Source: Anarhynchus alexandrinus | Taxonomy: Eukaryota > Chordata > Aves > Charadriiformes > Charadriidae | Direction: 5' to 3' | NCBI GenBank assembly: GCA_008711295.1 | Contig: VUYV01000124.1 | Coordinates: 884,575 to 948,574, forward strand | DNA length: 64,000 nucleotides | In this document: piece by piece, positions 47,174 through 58,300 of the stretch | Numbering within the stretch: the stretch's first letter is position 1 | Layout: the number at the start of each line of letters is the position of its first letter | Made by a program: the position numbers and the translations under genes | Notes under the pieces: model-generated | Told to the model about the DNA's origin: nothing | What the model saw: only the letters and a program-made list of their open reading frames with translations | Database searches by the model: none

Positions 47174-49535
47174 AGGACTGCAATGAATTCACTGATTTTA
47201 TTATCAAGAACACCACTTAACTTAACTAATACTGTCTTGTACTGTGGATTTGTGGTTCCAGTTATAAGAAGTAAGAGACCATTGTGGATTGAACTGCCTA
47301 AAATTCTCCCTTCTTGGCTTACATAGACAAGAATTCTTCCACCATATGAGAGTTGTCTCCTCTTGGAGTGGCTGGAGTTTGATGCAATGTCCTGGAACTG
47401 TGGTGGTCTTTCCCCCAGCTTATTAAATGTGCTCTTGTGTAGATGAGTGCCCAACACCCTGTTTTAGGACTGTGTAATTAAATTAACTGCTATAAAAAAC
47501 TTTATCTTCTGAACAAGCGTACTGACTTTTTCCTTGTAACAAGTGGTTCTCACTTTGTCTCTGCAAGAACATACTCACAAAGTGATTGCCCCTTCACAGC
47601 CACATCCAGCCTACACATGGAAGTAGACTTGGAAGACATTCCGGGACACCTTCAGTACTGGCCGAGTTTACTGGGGACTGTCTAATGTTTTTTGTAAGCA
47701 AAGTCTGCCATAAACTGACAGTTGCCCAAGGGAGGGCACAAGTAGGTAGAAATCCTCTTTTAAAAGACATTCTGCACATCCAGCATAATTCTGTGCTTCA
47801 AAGTATTTTTATTTTTTTAATGGGTGAACAATGTGTTCTTGGTTTGTAGGCTGTGCCCTGTGTGCTGTTTATGCATGTAGCTTTACTACCATGTTAATGC
47901 ACAAAGAGAAAGCAGCCATGACATTCCTTGTATAAAATCTTCGGCATCTGTTTCAACAACTTGTCTGATTTTGTTTTTTTCCTAGTCACAGCCAGAATTA
48001 CTACTCAGTCAAAGAGGAAATATTGTCTAAACATTTTTAGCATATATGCGATCTTAGTAACTTAGCAACCTGTCAATATTCAGAGTCCATTCTCGATTGA
48101 AATCTTTTATGCTGTTGCTCAACAAAGCAAAATCTTATGTGACACTTAAACTGCAGCAGGCTTGGTGTTACTCTTCCTGAATAATGTTGAGAGGGTTATT
48201 TGGGTTCTTTGTTTTCCAAAATGAAAAAAAAAAAATCATCTGTAAGGTTTAAATTCACTGCTGTTTTCTGTACAAAAGAGCTTTTATTTTTTCTGATAGT
48301 GTTGGTTGCTATGAGTACACAGAGTATAGAATACAGTTATTAAATGGATTAGCTATTTAAAAGGGATAGATGCATATTTTAGTGGAGTCCAATGCTATTT
48401 GGTACTAACATGTTAGGATTCAAAAAAACAAAAGGGCTCTAAATGATGTCTGTGGACAGAAAGCTCTACAGAAAATTTAAATGAAGGAAATAGCACTTTT
48501 TTTCTGGATTTCTAAAGCAAGTAACATGGGAGCATCTTGTGCTTGGGGTGGGACTGTCAGCCTGAAGACAAGGGTTACTCCTAGCAGTAGAAACCTGTGA
48601 GAGTTTTATTCCTCAACTCTTACCTCTGCATGCGAAGCATTTCTCCTATTGGCAGCATCTAACCAGAGTGAGTCTGCAAAACCTGTCAGCAGTTAACAGC
48701 AACCTTGCTGGAGCTCTGCAAAAGCCCAAACTATGAGTGTTTCATAATGGCAGTATAAGACAGGTCTGATGTTCTAATGCAACTCCTGTGTGAAAAAGTC
48801 TTGTTTATTTACAAGGGCAGGGGTAGGAGGGGACTGTTCTCCAGGAAATTTCCAGAAGATCACTATGCGTGTTTTACTGAGGTCAAATGAATTAATTACC
48901 ATGAAATTGCCATCAAGATGATAGTGTGTCCTTTGGATCAACTGAAGTTTGCTGTAATGTTAGTATTTCAGTTGTGAAAATCACACACTGTCTTGGTAAG
49001 ATAATGAATTCAATTGGTCTGAGATGTGGCACGATAAAAGCAGGTTCTGAGTTACGGAGTGAAGTTGACTGATGTAAGTCTCTTGCCAGAAAAATGTCAG
49101 ATTGATTATTGGCAGATCAAGTGGCCTCTGTACTTCATCTGAGTAGGAAATGCTGTGGAAAACATCAAGTAAAATAAGAATCGTGAATTAACTGATGTGC
49201 AAAGATATGCCCCAGTGAAAAAATAATTCCTCACTCAAAGCACCACAAAATGAGCCTGGATTTGTAGAGGAAAAGACATCTGATATGATTGCTCTATTCT
49301 GATGGATTTTTTTTTCCATTGTGTGTACCTACACCAATTCAGCATAAAGATTCATCTTTGAATAGGACTTGTAGGTTTTCCTCTCCTGTGAAGCAGATAT
49401 ATGTGAGCTTCGTATAGGTGTGCACGCTTTTACTTAGACTACCCAAAACCTTTAGGCCAAACTTGGCTTAAGTGTGTACCAGGTGCACATTGCACCTGAG
49501 ACTTGCAGCTAGGGAAGCAGATGGCAGAACAGCAT

Positions 49536-49588
49536 GGCTGTAACGTGTAGCTATTGTCAGGGGAGCAGCAGGCTGTAACGTGTAGCTA
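49536..49588. repeat. Short direct repeat, 18-bp units 35 bp apart
   Basis: GGCTGTAACGTGTAGCTA occurs at 49536-49553 and again at 49571-49588, each preceded by CAGCA or a near match. Confidence 0.7.
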
Positions 49589-50414
49589 CTTGCACAAGAA
49601 AAACTGCTTTGTCTTTCAGTCTGTCATCCCCGTTTTCCCGCACCCCCTGTTTGTTTTCCTGCTCATTCGTCCTCCTGTCCGGTTCCTCGCAGGTCAAGTT
49701 GCACTCGCTGAAGTCTGCCAAGGTATCCCGTATGTTCCTGTCTGTGTCGCTTGTGAATTGGACCTTTGGTTGTGTTCTGGAAAACATGACAACCCTCAGT
49801 AGCTTTTGATGTCATCAAGAGTTTATTTGTTGCAATGAACATCATCGTTATGTTAGATCTGCCTTGCATTTATACTAGGTGTCTGTCTGCTGGGGCTGTG
49901 CTGAGACATTCACAAATAGCCCTGTTGCTTTGGGTAGCCTGGGCTTTAACCTTGTGGGCCTCTGGCTTCCCACCTGGTCATACCCACTTTGCTCTTCATC
50001 TTTTTGCTTCCAGCATAAGCAGCCCCATGAGGTTTAAGTATTACTATCAGTCTGTTTTGCAGCCTCTCATTTTCATGTTTCATTGTCAACTGATGTTGTC
50101 AGTCACTTTAACTCCACATACTGTAGCATTGTCCTTGCGTTTGATTTACTGCTGATGGCTGTAATATAATTTGGCACCAACAGATATGTCTTCGCCTGCC
50201 AGTAATTTGAGAACAGAGAGTGATTTGGACAAGTGATAGAACTGTCTGGTTTTTGTTGTCCGTATCCTGTCCCCACCCCCTGCTTTAGCTGAGCACTGTT
50301 TCTTGGTAAAGCAATGTTGCCATGTATATTCTGTCAGTCACAGCACATAGTACCTCATAAAATGTTTTTGTTGGTAATGCAGGCACATTAACAACGAAAT
50401 CATGGCAATGCTGA

Positions 50415-50424
50415 AATAAATAAA
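50415..50424 (+). terminator. ZFYVE1: Candidate distal polyadenylation signal (overlapping AATAAA pair)
   Basis: AATAAATAAA contains two overlapping AATAAA hexamers. It is the strongest distal candidate for the 3' end of ZFYVE1 before the convergent DCAF4 gene. Confidence 0.4.
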
Positions 50425-50439
50425 AAGTTACTATGAGGG

Positions 50440-53400
50440 CTTTCAAAATCAACAGTATAATGCTACAAAGACAAAGCTAAACTAGGATGACAGCTAGTCA
50501 GTTACCTTAAGCCAAATTTAAAGCATGTTTAGCTTTTTAACTTCATTTTTATTGGATATAACTCAACAAAAAGTAAAGCAATACAAATACAAGTTATATA
50601 TATATGTGTGTGTGTAAAAGTCCTCATGTAGGAAATGTCTCAATTGTGGCATTACAGAAATTCTAATGTCAAGAATGCCTGGAAATTTTAAAATGCTCTG
50701 ATTTCAGACATTTTGAAAAGCTGGCTAAATCTTTCTGTTTCTGCTTAAAAGACAGTTTTACAGCACCACTGGAGAGAAGCAGGGGTGTACATATGATAAC
50801 GTACAGATGATGACTTGTCAGGAAGGCATCAGCATGCTTCATAGCTACCATGATATTAATAGAACTGCAGATAGGAAAGAAGTTGTTTGAACAGGAAAAG
50901 GCAGGTGAAGGTGATCTTGATTGTATTTTCAGACATTACCCAAAATGGTTTATCAACTTTGTGCCTTGGCTTCCATTTTTTGAAACATGAAGCTAATTTG
51001 TAAAGTGCTTTAAACAGCCAGGTCAAGCATCTTTCAACTCCAGCCCTTCTCCCCAGCACCCCTGTCTAGAAAGTACTTTGGGTTTGTATTGACACCTTGA
51101 TTCAACTCACCGTATATGTAGTATACATAGTCTATGCAAGCAGCCACCAGCAACTGGAGGTTTGGGAACTAAAGCTGAATTGCCCACTGCTAGGTTATAA
51201 CTTTTCTGAAAGCAGCTACTCAAAGGGGACATCTCAAGACTATGTACGCATTCCAGTTTGAATTCTCACTTCCTTGCAACAAATGCTTAATTTTCTAGTA
51301 CTTTTAGAAAAGGTCCCTATTAAGCTCAAGAATGTAAAAATGCTAGAGTGAAATTGTGACTAGTAAACTGATTTTTTTTTTAACCTCTTATCCTGATGAA
51401 TACTGAAACTAATAGAGGGGGACTGACCATGAAGCCATGTACTTCAGTAAATCAGAGTTAACAGAAAGACATAACCCCCATCACCACAGAATGCCCAAAA
51501 GCAAATCCCCTCCCTGCTTTAGACACTTGAGGTTAAAACTGTGGAAGTTTAAGTTTCTACCTGCTATGTCCAAGAACCTCATGTGACCTAAAGGGTTTTA
51601 TGTGGAAAGAGCCTTTTTAATCAGGGTTGAGAGATGGCTAATAGAAGCAGGGCATATAGAACAGAACAAGGGTGAGATTGTGTTGATGGGAAAGACTGGC
51701 AGTTTGGTCAGTGCAGGGAGCCTGGTGGTGCGCTTTGAGCCTTGCTCCAGTCAGCAAGAGAGCAGACAAATTGTGCCTGCTGGATGAGGGATGCCACAAC
51801 CTGTCTTGGAGAGCAGTTTGGCCTTGCTGAAGTTTCCTGCTAGTTCAGTACTTGCTGAGAAGCTGAGGCAAAGAAATAATGTATTTTGATACTGTAGCAG
51901 AGGGTAAGAGTGCTGCAGTTCCTTACTTTTGAGCTGCCTTAGGGTTCTAGCTATTGCTGCATAGCGAAATAGTTGATTTCGCCACTGCCTGCAGGCTGCT
52001 TGCTGTTTGTCACTGAAGCCAAATTGCCTCTCTTCTTGCCCTGCTTCCCCTTTCCTTTCATGCTGTTCTTGCAGGCTTAATTAGAAGTGCTGGCTGCAAA
52101 AGCACTAGTTGGGTGAATGGGTTTGCAGGGACATGTGTGTGCATTTGGCTCCTGGAAACAACACAAAGCAAATGAGTATCTTTTGTTTTATGAGCTTTGC
52201 CTAAAAGGGAACACAGAAAAGACACTATCTTCAGTTATGTAAGATGCCTCTCTGCCACAGTTCCTAGTTTATGTTTCCCACGGTAACTGGGCGCGATTGT
52301 TGCATGGTCTTGTTCTTGCAGAACAGGCATTACTGGAGTTAAGAGCACTGAAAAGAGTTTAAATGATAATTTAGATTTTGGAATTAATTCTAACTTAAGG
52401 GAGTTCATGGTCCTTGTGGTTTGCTACCTGCAAGTGTTTGAACCACACATTTACTAGCAAGAATATCAATGTAAAGTATGTTCCAACTCAACTCTGAGTT
52501 GGATGTAACGTTGCTATCAGATGTAACACAGTTCACAGTGGGATGAGTTTAGCTACATTGCTATTTCCTGAACGGATGCTTAGTTGCAGTCTGCATTATT
52601 AACTAAGTCAACACAAATGCTTTTGAAAGTTGTGCTGCATGTATTAATCACTGTGCATGCAACAGAAAACATCCCAAATTAATGTAACTAATCAAGACAA
52701 ATTGCAGAGTATTTTCTGAAATTGAAACGAAAAGCGAGCTAGGAATCAGTGACCACACTAGCCAAACTGGTGTCTTGGTTATCCAAGGGTAGCAGAGAGA
52801 ATGAGAAGAGCCTGCAAAGCATCGACCCTTAGCCTTAGAAGCAAGTTCTGTAGAAAGAAGGGACACAGAAGCACAGAGTATGCTTTGAGTAGCATCCACT
52901 CCGCTTTGTGTGCGAAAGAAGGCTCTGCAGAGAAATGCTAAAGCCAGATGCATTCGGGGGAGCTATAGGTGCAAGGAATTCACAGCTCAATCTGCCTACA
53001 GGGAAACAGCTGTTAATGGGATACAAGAAAGATTTGGTGGTTTTGAATGTATACTCAGACATGGAAGACACGGTTTTGAATATTTACTGGGATTCATCTT
53101 TCATCTTGACTACCACTTGCAACAGCTACTTCATATAGAATATATTCATACTGTAAGGTTATTACACTGCGCCCAAGAGGAGAGTTTTCCTGCTCTGTTG
53201 TATTCTAAATAGATTAATGGGTAAAACAAATACAAGGAAAGGGAAGGAGATCACCACACATAACACTGGAGTGCTGTGAGCTGTAAGAGCTGCTGAGAAG
53301 AAAGGAGGAGTTTCCTAGGATAGCATGTTGCTTACACCTGAAGGTTGTGTGAGGACAGGAGAAATGAGCATGGAGCCCTGCAGGTTAGAGAGGATTTTTT

Positions 53401-54955
53401 AGCAGGGCCAACCCTTCCTGGCACCAGTTTTTGAGGAATTCCCTCTTTCCAAAGTCACTTGGAATATGGAAGGGGAGAGGAGTGCATTGGAAGGAACAAA
53501 ACCCCCACAGTATATGCTCAGGTTTGCACTGGTCTTGTGAAGGGAATCTCTCTGTATTGGACTTGCAATGCAGGGCACTTGTGATGCTTCCTTTTGGAGG
53601 AAGCCAAGCCCTTTCCTTCCTGGGACACTCAACACTGCTGCACCCCTCTGCAGTGAAGACACAGATGGTATCCCAGGGGTGAGGGCTGCGCTGGGTACTC
53701 ACAAATATAGGCTACACCTTTAGTCACCAGCAACACTTACCTTTGTGCATGTGTGTGGCCTGTACCTGACCTTCAGAAGGCTCTTGGACTGCAGGCACCC
53801 AGCCTCGCTCTCTGACACAGCCATCTTGCTGAGCCAGCTGGACACAGCCTCCACCTTAACATGCTGTGCACCAAGGATGCGATTATAACCTGTTTGTATG
53901 CTCACCTGCTGACCTGGCAGGACCCCAAGGAAAGCAACATCTCTGATGACACAGTTGTACACCTGAATACCCTAAGTGGATCCCAGGATGGAAAGGTGGT
54001 TCCTGTGTTCCTTTTCTAAGAATTTTGAAAAACTTGAGCACAGTGTGTCTTTCCTGTGAAGCCCATCAGTACCCCTACCTAGTTCATGAGGGCCTTCACC
54101 CCGGTAGGCTCCTGCGCTTGTCAGTGCTTTCTACATGCTAGCAGCAGGATGGTCTTGCCCAGCCCAGTTACCAGCAAGGAGCTGGAGGTAATGAGGCTCC
54201 ATGGGATGACAGTTGCTCTTGAATACTGGTACAAGCTCCTGAAGTGTTATCCAACTACCACGAGCTGGTGCTACAACTTCACAGCTGAGGGCCCAGTTGT
54301 ACCTTGGTATGTAAAAGCCCTGACTCTGCACAGGTGATCTCATGTCCCAAAGAGCATCTGGTCTGGCCAGGTTGGGCATGTCTCCTGCTACAGCTGCATT
54401 CCAGACTGCTGACCTAACTCCAAGTTACAGGTGTGGACTTGGTTAGGAAACACTATGACAAATTAACAGGGACATTCAGCCTGGCTGCTGGACTAGGAAA
54501 GGGGCTTTGATCTACACATGCTGCCTTTTACAGGGAATGGTGGGAACACAGTGGCATGCTACCATCATCTGGAAAGGTCAAAGTTTAGCGTGGCCCAGCT
54601 CAAAGGACTCACACTGTGAGTGGGGAAACAGCTGTCACTTGGACTGCTTCTAACCACAGATGTAGTAGTGACAACTGATGCAGGGACCCAGACCAGGGCT
54701 CCAAACAAAGTCCCAGAACACCTATAGCATCAGCTTCTCCACACCAGCTACTTCACTCTGCTAATCCACTCTGTTGCACCAGCCTACTTGCTAACGTAGG
54801 TGTAACCACAGCTAAGTGGTTATATGACCAAACTATGGTTAAGTTAGACCAGCCCTTTGACAGCAAACTCAGCTAGCATGAGTCAGGCCCTTACTGCACC
54901 GTACCAGCTTTTCAAAGCTTAAAGCTAAATTTCAAAGAGGCTGAATATTGCTTAA
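50440..54955. other. Convergent intergenic region between ZFYVE1 and DCAF4
   Basis: About 4.5 kb with no recognised gene. From about 53.4 to 54.5 kb the composition becomes more GC-rich, and both strands carry short ORFs of 80-105 codons that I cannot assign to any family (for example minus 53962-53720 and 54379-54131, plus 54086-54337). The rest is AT-rich unique-looking DNA. Confidence 0.5.
50595..50615. repeat. (TA)n(TG)n microsatellite
   Basis: TATATATATATGTGTGTGTG, just downstream of the distal ZFYVE1 polyadenylation signal. Confidence 0.7.
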
Positions 54956-55167
54956 GAAGTTAATCAGCATTCAGCTTTTATTTACAAGATGTCAGAGATG
55001 TATACAGCAAGATTTGTTGAACCTGCTGAAAGAGGTTCAGAATTTCATGGGTAAAGCAGATGTAACAGCAGCACATAGTGACTCAACAGCATGGTGACTG
55101 GTGCAAAAATTTTGAAGTCATCTGTAGGCTGGCAGCTTTGTAGACCAGGTCTGAGCAGAATATTGTG
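54955..55167 (-). other. DCAF4: DCAF4 3' UTR
   Basis: About 210 nt from the stop codon to the expected cleavage site downstream of AATAAA at 54982-54977. No other feature is visible. Confidence 0.6.
54977..54982 (-). terminator. DCAF4: Candidate polyadenylation signal of DCAF4
   Basis: AATAAA on the minus strand lies about 185 nt past the DCAF4 stop codon. Cleavage would fall near 54955, giving a short 3' UTR. Confidence 0.65.
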
Positions 55168-55361
55168 TCAGTTATAGGAGAAGTGGTAGAGATCCTGTTT
55201 GACAGCCATGAGTAAGCCAGGAACTCCTCGGCTACCCCCAAGTCTTGAAGAAAACACCACACTGGGAATGGCATCTTTGGAAGATGGGTGGGGAGAAGGG
55301 ATGGTTCTAAGCAGATGGGCATCTTGGAGGCTCCAAATTCTGGTGTAGCAATCCTGACCAA
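55168..55361 (-). CDS. DCAF4: DCAF4 last coding exon (J)
   Basis: 194 coding nt after acceptor [27 protein letters not shown], then [20 protein letters not shown] and the C terminus YHFSYN, TGA at 55170-55168. Confidence 0.95.
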
Positions 55362-58300
55362 CTGGAAAGGAAAGGACACCAGAATTCAACATTACACAAG
55401 AAGTATTTTACACAGCTCTGCAAGATTTTCATCACAGGAGCAGAACATCTATGAGGGAAAAAACTCTGACCATTTCCATACACACTAGAGGCAAAGTGCT
55501 TATCAATACTTTCTGAAACTGGAATTCTACACTGAATACTGCAAAAGTGGAAGAAATGTGCATTTCCTATTAGGCAATAAAAGGTATGATAAATCAGTAT
55601 TTAGACTGCTCTTCTCATTATCAAGCTCCTAAGCCAAAAAAGGGGAGAAAAACCATCAACAGGAATTCTGCTCATTATTCCATCACTTATTGACAAATCC
55701 AAGGAGAAGAGGTCACTATGTTTACAGTGACATTGTGAAACTTGGCTATACTTTGCATCATTTCCTGTTACCTTTCCTCACCCAACCCCAAATAAAATAA
55801 AATAATCTCAGACTAGCCAAGTACATTCAAAATGAACCTTAGTGGTATAGACAGTTTACAAGGAGCTATGCTTACACGCTAGTGTTTCAATCCATCACCA
55901 CGCTACCCACTTAAGCACCAAATAAACATATACACAGTCTTTAGTCTCCATATAAAGTTATCAATAAGTCTTCCGTTTACACGTTGTTTCCCTGAATTTC
56001 AAAATCAAGTATTTTCTGCTCTACTCCACTCCTGAGACACACTGTGGAAAGGATAAGGGGACTTCTGCAGGACACAGCAGATAAAGCCATTAAGCACTAC
56101 ACAGGAGTGATTACAGTAGGTGTGCATCCAGAACCTTATTTCTTAATTTTCATAGTATATTACAGTATGTCTAAGGCTAAATTTCTTCTGAATTTTAAAG
56201 AATTAACAGCTTCCAACAGCTGTAGCTAAGAAATGCTCCTCATGCTAAGAAAATCACTGCCATGCACTCTTACAAGTAGAGGGGAAAAAAGTGAACCCAC
56301 CTGCTGTAAGAAGTCCTTCCTCCTCATTTACATGCAAAGGGAGAATAGCATACTCATTGTGATGACCTTTGTACTGTTTCACACACTTTGCTGTTCTCAG
56401 GTCCCACAGTTTTATCTGCAAGTTGAAGTAATTGTTTGAAAAGATGATATATTAACAAAGCAGACAGCACTTTATGGTTGATAAATAAGTGAATCTGGAA
56501 GAGGACCCATATATGGGACTACCGCCCAGTTCCACAGTGCTGCCCCCAAAGAACAGGCATCCACCCTCAGGACTGGGATAAGCACCTGTCAATCCCCAAA
56601 GGAACATAACACCCTAAATGTAACAAAACCATACCTTTCCAGCCATATCTGCTGCCATAAGATAATGTTCAGCCTCAAGAAGGCGAATAGATGTAACTGC
56701 TGAGTCATGGAAGAGACGAATTGCTTTCCAGCTCTGGCCCTTTCGGTTGCGTTGACGCACATCAATGCTGAAAATCTCACCTGAACGACAGCCATTGTAC
56801 AGCACTGGGGTCTGGAAGAATCCAAGAGAAAGAAGCATACTATGTAACACCTGAAAGGATCTTACAAGTTATACAGACAGCAGCTATGTCAAACTTTTGA
56901 GCTCTCTGGTGCAGCTGTCAAATTATTTTATTAACACAGGCATTAAGAACCAGAATTTTTATTACACACTGCAACATTTTTCATCAGCCAACTCATTAGT
57001 TCCACTCAAACCTCAACTATTTACTTTAGCTGTAAAAAAGTTCAGCTAGGTAAGTAGGAACTTAAGTGTAATGTAACAGAAAGGCAGGAACTGGAATTCT
57101 CGTATTCCAATTTCACCCTTCTCACTAATCTTTGTGAACAAGTCCATTAGTATTTTATAGGGGTTTTCTTCTTGATGGGGACAATACACCGAGTGTTAAG
57201 AAAATGAGGTCATTTGCCAAAACCAAAACAATTTTACAACGCATTATTACTGTGTTCTTTTTACTTCCTTCATTTTTAGTTCTGTACAATTAACAAAAAT
57301 TACCCCTGTTGCCACAGAGTTTGAAATCAGTTAATCTTTTTGTTGCTATTCAATTGTATGCAAGCATGAGATCACATCAGCTCTGTTATGGAAGAGCTAT
57401 CCAACAGTAATTGTAATTGCAATCTTACATACAGCATGCTGAGTCCCATCACAAACAGAACAAAAAGCCCACCACCGAGGCAGCACTCTGAAAAAAGAAG
57501 TGGGTTGTATGGTTCTTTTTACCTGTGTGGCAAACTGTTGTGCCAATACGTCGCTACTGGTTCCAAATGTCTGTCGATGCCCTGTCACTACATTGGTCAC
57601 AAGAACTCGTCGTGTCAGGCCTAAGGAAGACAGATTATGTTTGTTTAGCTGTAATTTGGGTAGCAGCTGAGAGATTAATGCAAGGAGTCTTTCTCACTGA
57701 GATAGAAGGGATTGCTAGCCTTGCAGATCACCTGTGCTGAAGCAGTTGTCTGCTTGGGGATTCAGGCACCAAGCACAGGACCAGGCAGTGGATATCTTGA
57801 AGCTGCACAGCATTCCAGGTCGATCTCCTAGGAGAGAGGAGCAACACATAAAACATTCGTAAAATGTTATTGCAGGATAACTCAGAAAGCTTGTCTTCAT
57901 TTCCATAGTTCTTTCAACATTTCAATCTGAAGCAGAGAAAATGTTACCCAATTAGTGTCCCTGTGCCACTCAAGAGACAGGAAACAAAAGTGGGACTTCA
58001 TGACTGTAAGCTGAAGACTTAAGAGTCTATTTAGAGAGATGATTGTGAGAGACTGAAAATTTATTCAGTAGTCAGAGGGCTGACCATGGCAGGAAAAAGA
58101 AAAATAATGCTTGCCTTACAGGACTAAATAAGCTATTTTTAGAAGATAAGTGGGCTAGAAACACAAAGCATTTAGTTTATAAGCTATAGATTGGCCAAAG
58201 TCTAACCTGTAAGTTCTTGGCCTGCCTATTAAAAGAAAAAAAAAAATTTGAGTAAGTAACAATACTCTAGATTTGACCCTTACTCACATAGCTCCTGCAC

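Larger units (their letters stand above)
46058..50440 (+). other. ZFYVE1: ZFYVE1 3' UTR and possible extended 3' UTR
   Basis: After the stop codon there is no further coding exon. The first AATAAA is at 47168-47173 (1.1 kb UTR). A tandem AATAAATAAA lies at 50415-50424 (4.4 kb UTR). The stretch includes an AT-rich microsatellite at 46328-46357 and an 18-bp repeat pair at 49536-49588. Which end is used cannot be told from sequence. Confidence 0.55.

Noticed and set aside
44764..49320. Shared string TCTATTCTGATGGATTTTTT at about 44768 and 49295
   Set aside because: Only about 20 bp including a T run. Most likely coincidence or a trivial duplication, with no surrounding similarity.
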